Assembly (NCBI GenBank): GCA_937121175.1
Contig: CAKZKD010000002.1
Coordinates: forward strand, 472,799-536,798
Origin: an uncultured Flavobacteriales bacterium
GTDB lineage: Bacteria > Bacteroidota > Bacteroidia > Flavobacteriales_G > Salibacteraceae
DNA: 64,000 nt
Direction of reading: 5' to 3'
The position numbers and the translations under genes are program-made. Below, piece by piece: positions 44,257 through 52,509 of this stretch (positions within the stretch are counted from its first letter, which is position 1; the number at the start of each line of letters is the position of its first letter). Under the pieces are notes generated by a model. The model had not been told where the DNA came from. It did no database searches and worked only from the letters and a program-made list of their open reading frames with translations.

Positions 44257-45039
44257 ATGGAATTTCAAAATATTCTTACCCAAACAGAAGGTGCAATTCA
44301 AACGATAACCATTAATCGGCCGAAACAATTAAATGCCCTTAACAAGCAAACTATTGAAGAGTTAAGCACTGCTTTTAAAGCTGCCGAAGCTAACGGAAGT
44401 GTGCGCGTGATTATAGTAACCGGCACTGGAGATAAGGCATTTGTTGCGGGTGCGGACATCAAAGAATTTGCAAATTTTAGTGTGGAGCAAGGCGCGGAGT
44501 TGGCACAAAAGGGTCAAGACACGTTGTTTAATTTGGTGGAACGTTTAAAAACGCCTGTAATAGCTGCTGTGAATGGCTTTGCGTTAGGTGGAGGTTTGGA
44601 ATTGGCCATGAGTGCTCATATAAGAATTTGTTCTTCCAACGCAAAAATGGGATTACCAGAAGTTTCATTGGGTGTAATTCCAGGTTATGGCGGCACACAA
44701 CGTTTACCGCAACTAATTGGCAAAGGCAGAGCCAACGAATTGGTGTTTTCTGCTCAAATGATTGATGGTAACCGAGCGGAACAAATCGGATTGGTAAACC
44801 ATTGTGTAGAGCCAGAGGCATTAATGGAAACAGCTAATAAATTAGCAACTAAAATTTCTAGAAATTCTCCAAGCGCCATTGGTTTTGCCATTGAAGCAAT
44901 TAATGCCGGGTTCGAAGCCGGAACGAACGGCTATGATACCGAGATTCGGTCGTTTGGAAAGTCATTTGGCACAGACGATTTTAAAGAAGGTACAACTGCC
45001 TTTATAGAAAAGCGCAAACCGAGTTTTACTGGGAAATAG
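44257..45039 (+). CDS. Enoyl-CoA hydratase/isomerase family (crotonase)
   Basis: The 260-residue protein hydrates 2-enoyl-CoA to 3-hydroxyacyl-CoA in fatty-acid or amino-acid breakdown. It has the crotonase oxyanion-hole motifs VAGADIKEFANF and AVNGFALGGGLELAMSAHIR. The two catalytic glutamates lie in the regions GGGLELAM and MGLPEVSLGVIPGYGGTQRLP. The C-terminal trimerisation helix ends FIEKRKPSF. No other beta-oxidation genes lie next to it, so substrate chain length is unknown. 3-hydroxybutyryl-CoA dehydratase is an equally good name. Confidence 0.92.
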   Translation: MEFQNILTQTEGAIQTITINRPKQLNALNKQTIEELSTAFKAAEANGSVRVIIVTGTGDKAFVAGADIKEFANFSVEQGAELAQKGQDTLFNLVERLKTPVIAAVNGFALGGGLELAMSAHIRICSSNAKMGLPEVSLGVIPGYGGTQRLPQLIGKGRANELVFSAQMIDGNRAEQIGLVNHCVEPEALMETANKLATKISRNSPSAIGFAIEAINAGFEAGTNGYDTEIRSFGKSFGTDDFKEGTTAFIEKRKPSFTGK

Positions 45040-45052
45040 CTTCTTCTTCGTC

Positions 45053-45760
45053 TTACGTGCTATAATGGATAGCCCCTTCTGGTATTAATTCCAAATTTTT
45101 ATACTTCCGCATAAGCTGAACCAGTGCCACCACATCCTTTTCGCAATAGGCTTTAATTCTGGGCAGGTCTTTTTCTTTATAATAAACACCGGCAACCATA
45201 CTTCCGTCAATGTCGTCTTTTGGCGTGGGAATATCAAAAATTGCGGTTAGTAAATTCAACGAAGTATAGTTCTTATAATCGCCAAATTTCCAGAGTTCAA
45301 GGGTATCTAAATGCTGTACATCCCAAGGTTTTTTGCCAGCAATATTCAAAATTTCTGGAAGTGGTATTCCGTTAATGAGCATTCGTCGAGCAATGTATGG
45401 AAAATCGAATTCTTTGCCGTTGTGCGCACATAGTAATTGATATGGGCTGCTGTAATATTGATTGAGCATTTCAGCAAAATCATGTAAAAGAGCGAGCTCG
45501 TCATCACCGTAAAAAGACTTAAGTCGAATCTCACCTTCACGAATGTAACCAACAGAAATGCAGATAATTTTCCCGAATTCGGCATAGATTCCAGCACGAT
45601 TATACAGCTCCTCTGGTGATTCTTCATTGCGAGCTAAAAACCCCGCTTTTGTATCCCAAAGCTTTTGAATGCGTTTAGGAACATTGGTGTATTTTTCTTG
45701 TTGAGGTACTGTTTCAATGTCTAGAAACAATACTTTGGAGAGGTCAATTTTGTTTAGCAT
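45053..45760 (-). CDS. Predicted 3'-5' exonuclease (PolB-exonuclease-like, RNase H fold)
   Basis: The 235-residue protein has DEDD-type motifs: Exo I LFLDIETVPQ near residue 13, Exo II in LLCAHNGKEFDFPYIARRML near 113, and Exo III in YCEKDVVALVQLM near 210. It resembles the stand-alone exonuclease domains related to DNA polymerase B proofreading. It lacks a polymerase domain. A role in DNA repair or RNA trimming is possible. It lies 10 bp downstream of the T9SS type A gene on the same strand and may be transcribed with it, though no functional link is evident. Confidence 0.85.
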   Translation of the reverse strand: MLNKIDLSKVLFLDIETVPQQEKYTNVPKRIQKLWDTKAGFLARNEESPEELYNRAGIYAEFGKIICISVGYIREGEIRLKSFYGDDELALLHDFAEMLNQYYSSPYQLLCAHNGKEFDFPYIARRMLINGIPLPEILNIAGKKPWDVQHLDTLELWKFGDYKNYTSLNLLTAIFDIPTPKDDIDGSMVAGVYYKEKDLPRIKAYCEKDVVALVQLMRKYKNLELIPEGAIHYST

Positions 45761-45770
45761 TGGTTCTTAC

Positions 45771-46892
45771 CTATAGTTTAATAAAGCTTAATGTCTTCAC
45801 TTGACGTTCCTCTTCTTCTATTTTAAAATAATAGGTGCCGGGAACTAAATAGTCAACATCGATTGATATCAATTCGGTCTGATTATAAAAGACTCCCGAG
45901 TTCAATTCAAGACCTTGACTACTATATAAAGACCAATTACCATTAGCTGCATCGTTTAACTTTACATTGAGTACATTGTTAACTGGATTAGGAAATAATG
46001 CTAAGTGATTGTTCTTTATGCTGTTCTCAATATTGACAGAGCTATCGTAATAATATAAATCTCTTCTGTGGTTTACCCAAACACTCAAACTGTCATTCCA
46101 ATTTTGATAAATAATTTTTTCTAAGAAATTATTTTTATTGTATGAATATAGCTTTCTAATATCGCCTCCTGAGTAGTGCCCACCTTTCTCTTCCACTAAT
46201 TCTAGGCGCCCATTTTCATTGTATTCTAATAAAGTAGTTGTTAAAGGAAGCCAACCACCTTGACTGTAGGTGCTTAACCACATATAATTTTTTTTGAGTG
46301 TGGGGTAGTAATCATACGTCCTTCTATCGAAAGTGTCCAGTTTGGTGCCTATACGCCATTCCATCAAGGAATACTCGGTTACTAACGAATCGTTAGAATT
46401 ATAGAAGTAGTAATTCATGGAAATCGAATTGTTAGTTATGTTTTGATTATACCAAGTAGATGAGTCTTTAATCAAATTATTCCTTGAATCATAGTAGAGT
46501 TTGTCGGTGCTATCCCAAATCCAAGTGCTATCGAAACGCATAATTGTAGATTCGAGTAGCAGGCCAGATTTGGAGAAGAGGCTTTCTTTTTTCAACGCAT
46601 TTTTCCAACTTCCAGATATTGCATCAAATTCTTTCGTAATTTCCAGTATGCTTGTACCATTGTTACTGTATTCTGTTTGCTTGTTTCTATACTTAGAATA
46701 AGAGTTATCTGCTTGATTCCAAGTACTTTCAAACTGTGCAACTACTCGATTCTTATCGTCATATTCAAATTCAGTTCTGTCTATAGGAACCCATGCATTT
46801 CCCCAAAGAGCCATTTCTGTTTTTAGCAATTTTTGGGCTTCTAAGAGTTGACTGCAAAAAATAATTACAAAAAATAAAGCTAGTTTGAACAT
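45771..46892 (-). CDS. T9SS type A protein with YD-like repeats
   Basis: The product has 373 residues with a signal peptide (about 1-19, ending LLEA). It contains repeated aromatic strands of the form Y-x-Y/D-x-x-N-x-hydrophobic, such as EFEYDDKNRVVAQFE, KLYYDSRNNLIKDSS and LEYNENGRLELVEEK, resembling short RHS/YD-type repeats. The C-terminal 75 residues are a type A sorting domain starting LALFPNPVNNVLNVKL and ending VKTLSFIKL. It is probably a secreted or surface-anchored protein of unknown role. No promoter box was found in the 113-bp upstream gap. Confidence 0.82.
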   Translation of the reverse strand: MFKLALFFVIIFCSQLLEAQKLLKTEMALWGNAWVPIDRTEFEYDDKNRVVAQFESTWNQADNSYSKYRNKQTEYSNNGTSILEITKEFDAISGSWKNALKKESLFSKSGLLLESTIMRFDSTWIWDSTDKLYYDSRNNLIKDSSTWYNQNITNNSISMNYYFYNSNDSLVTEYSLMEWRIGTKLDTFDRRTYDYYPTLKKNYMWLSTYSQGGWLPLTTTLLEYNENGRLELVEEKGGHYSGGDIRKLYSYNKNNFLEKIIYQNWNDSLSVWVNHRRDLYYYDSSVNIENSIKNNHLALFPNPVNNVLNVKLNDAANGNWSLYSSQGLELNSGVFYNQTELISIDVDYLVPGTYYFKIEEEERQVKTLSFIKL

Positions 46893-47005
46893 GTCTGAAA
46901 TTGATTTTAGTGTCCACTAATTTACAATTAAATGATGAAATGAAAAAATTAAAGACTGTAATAGTTCACGGATAAACTAATATGATTCTTAGCAGCAAAA
47001 TATAC

Positions 47006-48025
47006 CTACCATTCAATCACAATCTTTCCAAGACTTTTTCTGCTTTCTAAAAAATCATGAGCTTTTCCAATTTCCGAAGCCATAAACTCGCCTCCGACAT
47101 GCGGTTTGCAGACGCCTTCTTCATACAATTTGACCACTTGGTTTATGCAAAAATTCATCAATTCGGGTTTGTTGTCAGCAATGCGCAACATATTCACTCC
47201 AGCCCAAGTTTGCGATTTCATAATATTAGCCACAGGTGAGTAAAACCCAAACCCAAAGGCTACTTTTAGCAAGGACAGAATACCTTTTTTCTCTCTGGAA
47301 CTTGCACCAAAGGGCACTATTCGACCACCGTAGGCCAATGCCTTGAGCGACTTTTTGAAGTTGGAGCCACCAATTGGGTCAAAAATGACATCAACACGTT
47401 CTCCACCTCTAATTTTTTTGATTTCTTCCACAAAATCTACTTTCGAATAATTGATAGGAAAGTCAACCCCCAATTCTTTTAAGTATTCTAGTTTTTTGTC
47501 AGAGCTAGCAGTTCCATAAACCACAGCACCTTTCCATTTTAGAAGCTGTACCAACGCTGTTCCAACACCTCCGGCTGCGGCATGCACCAAAACATGTTCT
47601 CCGGGATAAACATTTATGGCCTCAAACGCCGAAAACCAAGCCGTACAGTATTGAGTGGCCATCGCAACAGCTTCCCCATTCGACATTTTTTCCGGAATTT
47701 TAGCAACTGCCAATTCAGGAGTCACTACTTTTTCGGCATAAGAACCAAAACGAGTAAATGCAACTACTCTGTCCCCAATTTTTACCGATTCTACGCCATC
47801 ACCAATAGATTCAACAGTTCCAACAGATTCGTACCCAAGTACTGCAGGTAAAGGAGGGCAATCGTTGTAAATGCCTTTTCTCGACATTACATCGGCAAAG
47901 TTTAACCCAAATGCATCAACGTTAATTAAAACCTCTCCAGCTTTTGGAGCAGGATTTTCAACTTCAACAATTTCGAAGGCGTCTGTGCCATTCGCTCCAA
48001 ATTTTTTAAGGTGAATTACTTTCAT
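47006..48025 (-). CDS. Zinc-type alcohol dehydrogenase-like/NADPH:quinone reductase (VAT-1-like MDR)
   Basis: This is a medium-chain dehydrogenase/reductase of 339 residues. The N-terminal GroES-like domain has NVDAFGLNFADVMSRKGIY and AVLGYESVGTVESIG. The Rossmann domain has the nucleotide motif VHAAAGGVGTALVQLLKWKGA near residue 150 and FDPIGGSNFKKSLKALAYGGRIVPFG. Zinc-binding cysteines of true alcohol dehydrogenases are absent, which places it with quinone oxidoreductases, closest in pattern to the VAT-1 group. It uses NADPH to reduce quinones or enones (family knowledge). It overlaps the GSCFA gene by 4 bp. Confidence 0.85.
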   Translation of the reverse strand: MKVIHLKKFGANGTDAFEIVEVENPAPKAGEVLINVDAFGLNFADVMSRKGIYNDCPPLPAVLGYESVGTVESIGDGVESVKIGDRVVAFTRFGSYAEKVVTPELAVAKIPEKMSNGEAVAMATQYCTAWFSAFEAINVYPGEHVLVHAAAGGVGTALVQLLKWKGAVVYGTASSDKKLEYLKELGVDFPINYSKVDFVEEIKKIRGGERVDVIFDPIGGSNFKKSLKALAYGGRIVPFGASSREKKGILSLLKVAFGFGFYSPVANIMKSQTWAGVNMLRIADNKPELMNFCINQVVKLYEEGVCKPHVGGEFMASEIGKAHDFLESRKSLGKIVIEW

Positions 48026-49002
48026 ACTAATTGTGTTTTGAGTGCAGTTAACTCTAATGAATAGCGCATGCGCAGAGGCTCTTCTAGTTGTTCTATTTTC
48101 GAAATGGTTTTTTGAATAAATTGTTGATGTTGCCTCGCTTCGGGTTGAAAAGGCTGGTGGTTAACTGCCGAATTAATTGCTGCAATGTGCTTTAGGTTTA
48201 CTTGCGTTTGAGCATTAAAAATTGATGCAGATAAATGTCCCCATACATATTCAATTGCTTGACTGCTAGGGTGTACTAGGTCGGAATCGTAAAATCTATA
48301 GTCTCTTAAATCGTCAATTATCCATTCGTAAGCCGGAATGTAATCCACAAAAGCAAAGTGGTCCACTATATTGTGGGCAGCAGAAATGAGTTGAGCCTTG
48401 GAACGATTATTTTCAATAATTCCGTCTTTTATGTGCCGCACTGGGCTTACCGATAGATGAATAGAAATGTTTGGGTTAAGTTCTTTCAAGCGGTTTATCA
48501 GCCCAACATAATGAGTAGTAATTTCTTCTGAGGGGCTTAGTTTTTTTGAAAATTCCGAATTAGAAAATTTATGACAATTTGCAACTAAGCGTTTAGTGGA
48601 GTTCAACTCGTAGCCCCACGCTGTTCCAAAAGTTAAAAAAAGATGATTGCATTTTAATAGTTGTGCTGCAAACTTGGCTTGATTTTGATTCAATTTAGCA
48701 ATAAACGAAGTAATGTCCTTTCCAAGGACAGAACTGTGATGAAACCACGAAAAGCATTGTTCATTTTGGGTTAATATGTGGCTTTTTGTATAGTCAATAT
48801 TGTTGATTGCTTTAGAAATAATGTGTTCGAGGACCAGTGGGTGAAAAACAATTCCGTTTGGATTAACGGTAGGATTGAATTTGAAATCTTTGAATTTTAG
48901 TCCCATATTCTCAGCAAAACAACTACCCAAAAAAAGGATGTTTTCCCTATGATTAACTTTTGCGGATGTTGAATTCCAATGAAGTTCAGTCCTAAATTTC
49001 AT
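48022..49002 (-). CDS. GSCFA domain protein
   Basis: The 326-residue protein from the ATG at 49002 starts MKFRTELHWNSTSAKVNHRE and has the name-giving motif LFLGSCFAENMG near residue 30. It also has FNPTVNPNGIVFHPLVLEHII and a C-terminal SDLVHPSSQAIEYVWGHL with DxxH, the pattern of SGNH/GDSL-like hydrolases. It is thus probably an esterase, with Ser in GSCFA and Asp/His in DLVHPS. Substrates are not known. I prefer this start to the ATG 54 nt upstream because a promoter box separates the two. It overlaps the quinone reductase gene. Confidence 0.88.
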   Translation of the reverse strand: MKFRTELHWNSTSAKVNHRENILFLGSCFAENMGLKFKDFKFNPTVNPNGIVFHPLVLEHIISKAINNIDYTKSHILTQNEQCFSWFHHSSVLGKDITSFIAKLNQNQAKFAAQLLKCNHLFLTFGTAWGYELNSTKRLVANCHKFSNSEFSKKLSPSEEITTHYVGLINRLKELNPNISIHLSVSPVRHIKDGIIENNRSKAQLISAAHNIVDHFAFVDYIPAYEWIIDDLRDYRFYDSDLVHPSSQAIEYVWGHLSASIFNAQTQVNLKHIAAINSAVNHQPFQPEARQHQQFIQKTISKIEQLEEPLRMRYSLELTALKTQLV

Positions 49003-49023
49003 CGTGTTTTTATCTGATTTCAA

Positions 49024-49057
49024 CAAATATATTTTGAGAGATTTATGCTGCTTCAAA
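49024..49057 (-). promoter_or_regulatory. -33/-7 promoter of the GSCFA gene
   Basis: The minus strand has TTTG (49057-49054), a 22-nt spacer and TATATTTG (49031-49024). The leader to the ATG at 49002 is about 17 nt. Confidence 0.5.
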
Positions 49058-49064
49058 ATTGGTC

Positions 49065-49072
49065 TAAATTTG
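49065..49072 (+). promoter_or_regulatory. -7 promoter box for the DUF389 gene
   Basis: TAAATTTG matches TAnnTTTG, 23 nt upstream of the ATG at 49096, back to back with the GSCFA promoter. Confidence 0.5.
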
Positions 49073-49095
49073 ATAGAAATCTAATCCAATAAAGA

Positions 49096-50586
49096 ATGGC
49101 TACGGAAGGAGAAAACAAAGAGCAGGATTCAACAGCAAAAAAGGCAGAAAAAATGGTTGGAAATGTTGTTGAGCGGGTAATTCCGGACCAACACAAGGAA
49201 CATCTAAAAACCTCTTGGCGCACTATTCTGGTTAGCATGCGGCATTATTTGAACATAAGGGAAGGTGTTGATATTGATGGCTCTATTGCGGCAATTAAAA
49301 AGGACGTCGATTTTAAGGGGTACAACGTTTATATTTTGGTTTTCTCCATATTTATTGCGAGTATTGGGCTCAATGTAAATTCGACTGCAGTTGTAATTGG
49401 AGCCATGCTAATTTCTCCTCTAATGGGTCCGATTGTCGGTGTAGGGTTGGCCGTAGGTACAACAGATATCAAGTTGCTAACTCGTTCGTTAAAAAATCTT
49501 GGACTAACGGTGGCATTTTCTGTGGCTACCGCCTTTTTATACTTTACCATTTCACCAATTAGCGCCGATAGTCACGAATTGTTAGCACGAACAACACCAA
49601 CAATATTAGATGTCCTTGTAGCTATCTTTGGTGGTCTTGCTGGTATTATGGCCAGTTCAAGAAAAGAGAAAACAAACGCTGTTCCCGGAGTTGCTATTGC
49701 TACCGCACTTATGCCTCCATTGTGTACAGCAGGTTACGGATTAGCAACAGGTCATTTTAATTACTTTTTTGGTGCATTTTACTTGTTTTTGCTCAACTCG
49801 ATTTTCATCAGTTTAGCAACGGTTGTAGTGGTGAGATACGTAGGATTTCCTAAAGTTGATTTTATTGACCCCGTAAGAGAAAAAAAGGTAAAAAGATACA
49901 TTTATGCCTTTGTATTAGTAGTAATTACCCCTTCTGCTTTTATTTTTTGGAATGTGATTCAAGAAACCATCTTCAATCAAAAAGCATCAGAATTTATTAC
50001 CGAACACATTGATTCTGAGGCTACTTCTGTAATAAATTCTATGGTAGATTACAACGGAGGAGAGAGTTCAATAAAGCTATTCTTGATGGGAGAACGATTA
50101 TCGAACACTCAAATCAGCGATTTGGAAACCAAAATGACCATGGCGGGGTTAGAGAATTGCAAGCTCATAGTTCGGCAAGACAAAGATATTTCAGGTGACC
50201 TAGAAAACGATATTTCCGGCAAATTGAAAGCCGAAGTTAAAAGTGGAATTATCGAAGAAATGTTCAATCAAAACCAAGAGTTGCTCAAAGAGCGAAATAT
50301 GGAATTAAGCCAACTTAGAAATCAATTGCAAGGGGTGTATGGCGATTCGCTACCAGACTATGTATTAAAGAAAGAAGTACACATGAATTATCCCGAAATT
50401 GAATCGAACTACTTTGCAAAAATTGAACATAAAGTAGCGGAGGGTCAGGACGATACCATTCCAACGGTGTTTGTGCATTGGAAGGAAGGTACTAAGCCTT
50501 CTGTGGTAGATGAGCAAAAAATAAAACTGGGTTCTTGGTTGACCGTTCGGTTACAATTGGATACGATTCGGGTAATGCAGTACTAA
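49096..50586 (+). CDS. DUF389 family membrane protein
   Basis: The product has 496 residues. A polar N-terminus with coiled-coil-like Lys/Glu residues is followed by a membrane domain of about six helices (about 75-300), with the DUF389 motifs ASIGLNVNSTAVVIGAMLISPLMGPIVGVGLAVG and VATALMPPLCTAGYGLA. A long cytoplasmic or periplasmic C-terminal domain (about 300-496) is special to the Bacteroidota form. The function is unknown; transport is a guess from topology. Its stop codon overlaps that of the convergent histidine kinase gene. Confidence 0.87.
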   Translation: MATEGENKEQDSTAKKAEKMVGNVVERVIPDQHKEHLKTSWRTILVSMRHYLNIREGVDIDGSIAAIKKDVDFKGYNVYILVFSIFIASIGLNVNSTAVVIGAMLISPLMGPIVGVGLAVGTTDIKLLTRSLKNLGLTVAFSVATAFLYFTISPISADSHELLARTTPTILDVLVAIFGGLAGIMASSRKEKTNAVPGVAIATALMPPLCTAGYGLATGHFNYFFGAFYLFLLNSIFISLATVVVVRYVGFPKVDFIDPVREKKVKRYIYAFVLVVITPSAFIFWNVIQETIFNQKASEFITEHIDSEATSVINSMVDYNGGESSIKLFLMGERLSNTQISDLETKMTMAGLENCKLIVRQDKDISGDLENDISGKLKAEVKSGIIEEMFNQNQELLKERNMELSQLRNQLQGVYGDSLPDYVLKKEVHMNYPEIESNYFAKIEHKVAEGQDDTIPTVFVHWKEGTKPSVVDEQKIKLGSWLTVRLQLDTIRVMQY

Positions 50587-51632
50587 GCTTTTTGAAGGGT
50601 AAATGTAAAAGTTGACCCTTTATCAACTTCGCTTCTTACGCTTATCGTTTGATGGTGTGCGTCCAGAATATGCTTAACAATAGCTAACCCTAGCCCAGTA
50701 CCTCCAATATGTCTGGATCGGCTTTTATCAACTCGGTAAAATCGTTCAAAAAGGCGCGAAAGATGTTTGTTTTCTATGCCAATCCCATTATCTGAAACTT
50801 CAATTTCTAAATGTGGAGAGTGACTATGAATGTGAATAGTTGTTTCGCCTCCATCAGTTCCATAGTTTATGCTATTCACGATTAGATTCGTGAGTACTTG
50901 ATCAATTTTTGATTTATCAGCCTCTACAAAATACTCCTTCTCTTTAGCTACTTCAACTTTAAGAGTTATGTTCTTCTTTAGGGCTTTGTCTTGTAGATTA
51001 TTGGTTACATGGTGAATCAATTTGTTGATATCGAATCTTGTAACATCAAGTAAATCTTTTCCACCTTCAAGGCTCGTAATCCGATCCATGTCTCGTGTCA
51101 GTTGCTCCAATCGCTCTGTGTTGTCAGCGGCTTTTTCCAAAAACTTATTTCTTATAGATTTATCGTCCACTGCACCTTCTAGCAGCGTTAAAATATTTCC
51201 TTGAATAATAGTGATGGGCGTTTTTAGTTCGTGCGAAAGGTTGCCAATAAATTCTCTTCTGAACTTAGCTTGTTCTTTGAGGTTGGATATTTCTTTTCTG
51301 TAATCTTGAGCCCAATTTTCTACGTCTTTGTTAACTTCTCTAAATACATCTTTGTTCATATCAATTGGAGTATTTGACATAGGGTTTCCAATTTTTTCTT
51401 GATGAATACTCTTGTAAATCAGCTTTATTTTTTGGCCGATAAAGCGTTCCATCAAATAATAGAAAATAGAGTAGGAGGCGAAAAAAATGGCAACTGGAAA
51501 AAGTAAAACAATCCATAATCCCGCGACCTGTGCGGAGTAGGCAATGAAAAACAGAAAGGATATGACAGCACAAACTCCGGCAGATAATAAGCTTGCTCGT
51601 AAAGCAATTTTACGAGGAGATAAGGTCTTCAT
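50583..51632 (-). CDS. PhoR-like sensor histidine kinase
   Basis: The kinase has 349 residues. Two closely spaced transmembrane helices (about 12-33 and 38-60) leave almost no periplasmic sensor. A linker is followed by the H-box EFIGNLSHELKTPI with phospho-acceptor His134. N-box LVNSINYGTDG, G1 DNGIGIENKHLSRLFERFYRVD and G2 GGTGLGLAIVKHIL are complete. The domain style is that of PhoR. The missing periplasmic domain implies sensing inside the membrane or through a partner. It is immediately downstream of the response regulator gene (no gap) and convergent with the DUF389 gene. Confidence 0.9.
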   Translation of the reverse strand: MKTLSPRKIALRASLLSAGVCAVISFLFFIAYSAQVAGLWIVLLFPVAIFFASYSIFYYLMERFIGQKIKLIYKSIHQEKIGNPMSNTPIDMNKDVFREVNKDVENWAQDYRKEISNLKEQAKFRREFIGNLSHELKTPITIIQGNILTLLEGAVDDKSIRNKFLEKAADNTERLEQLTRDMDRITSLEGGKDLLDVTRFDINKLIHHVTNNLQDKALKKNITLKVEVAKEKEYFVEADKSKIDQVLTNLIVNSINYGTDGGETTIHIHSHSPHLEIEVSDNGIGIENKHLSRLFERFYRVDKSRSRHIGGTGLGLAIVKHILDAHHQTISVRSEVDKGSTFTFTLQKA

Positions 51633-52355
51633 TTATTTGCCGAATTTGTAGCCTACACCTTTTATGGTTTTAATGTAGTCATCACCAATTTTTTCGCGCA
51701 ATTTTCGAATATGAACATCAATAGTCCTATCCCCAACCACAACCTCATCTCCCCATACTGAAGAAAGTATAATTTCTCGGGTATAAACCTTTCCGGGTTG
51801 AGAGGTAAGTAAACTCAATAATTCAAATTCTTTTTTTGGCAGGTTCAATTCTTCTCCTTCAACTTTTACTACGTACCGTTCACGGTCAATAAAAATGCCT
51901 TGCACATCTTCTTGCTGCGCTCTTTGACTGGCCGTTCTTCTTAACATTGCTTTAATCCGAGAGACTAAAACTCTTGGTTTAACAGGTTTAGATATGTAAT
52001 CATCAGCTCCGGCGTCAAAGCCAGCAATTTGCGAGTAATCTTCGTTTCGGGCAGTTAAAAAAGTAATAAATGTGTTTTTAAGTTTCGGGTTGTTTTTCAG
52101 TTCAATGCACGTTTCCATGCCATCCATATTCGGCATCATAACATCAAGTAAAATAAGGTCTGGAACTACCTCGTTGGCAATTTTCAATGCTTCAACACCA
52201 TCCGCAGCGGTATAGGTTTCAAAGCCTTCTTTTTTCAGGTTGTATTCAAGAACGTCAATAATATCGGGTTCGTCGTCAACAAGCAAAATTTTGTGCTTCG
52301 GCTCCATTTTCTTTTTCTTTTTTGTCTTCTCAAATTTTGCATTATCCGCTTCCAT
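51633..52355 (-). CDS. OmpR/PhoB-family response regulator
   Basis: The regulator has 240 residues. A short Lys-rich N-terminal tail (to about 20) comes first. The receiver domain has the acidic pair in LLVDDEPD, phospho-acceptor Asp71 in LILLDVMMPNMDG and Lys123 in SKPVKPRVL. The winged-helix DNA-binding domain has WGDEVVVGDRTIDVHIRKLREKIG and IKTIKGVGYKFGK. The next ATG downstream (52307) would remove the Lys tail and is an alternative. It forms an operon with the PhoR-like kinase and is divergent from the TonB receptor gene. Candidate direct repeats overlap its promoter. Confidence 0.9.
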   Translation of the reverse strand: MEADNAKFEKTKKKKKMEPKHKILLVDDEPDIIDVLEYNLKKEGFETYTAADGVEALKIANEVVPDLILLDVMMPNMDGMETCIELKNNPKLKNTFITFLTARNEDYSQIAGFDAGADDYISKPVKPRVLVSRIKAMLRRTASQRAQQEDVQGIFIDRERYVVKVEGEELNLPKKEFELLSLLTSQPGKVYTREIILSSVWGDEVVVGDRTIDVHIRKLREKIGDDYIKTIKGVGYKFGK

Positions 52356-52360
52356 AGTAC

Positions 52361-52382
52361 GTTACCCAAATGTTAACTAAGT
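52361..52382. promoter_or_regulatory. Two 11-bp direct repeats at the phoB-like promoter (Pho-box-like)
   Basis: GTTACCCAAAT (52361-52371) and GTTAACTAAGT (52372-52382) match at 8 of 11 bases and are phased by exactly 11 bp, the layout bound by PhoB/OmpR-type dimers. They overlap a near -7 box on the minus strand (AACATTTG at 52374-52367), 11 nt from the regulator ATG. Autoregulation would fit. Confidence 0.45.
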
Positions 52383-52509
52383 TTTATTTTAAGATATACT
52401 GAAACCACTAAAAGTAGATTAAAATTAATAATTAGGTAAAGAGTTGGGAAAGCCTGGTCCAAGAAACTCAGCCGATTTTTGCAACATGATAAATAACCAC
52501 ATTCTAGTT

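Noticed and set aside
44130..44315. Small protein of repeated HSTLNTQ units across the heptamer array
   Set aside because: Its repeat nature follows only from translating the DNA heptamers, and it overlaps the start of the enoyl-CoA hydratase gene.
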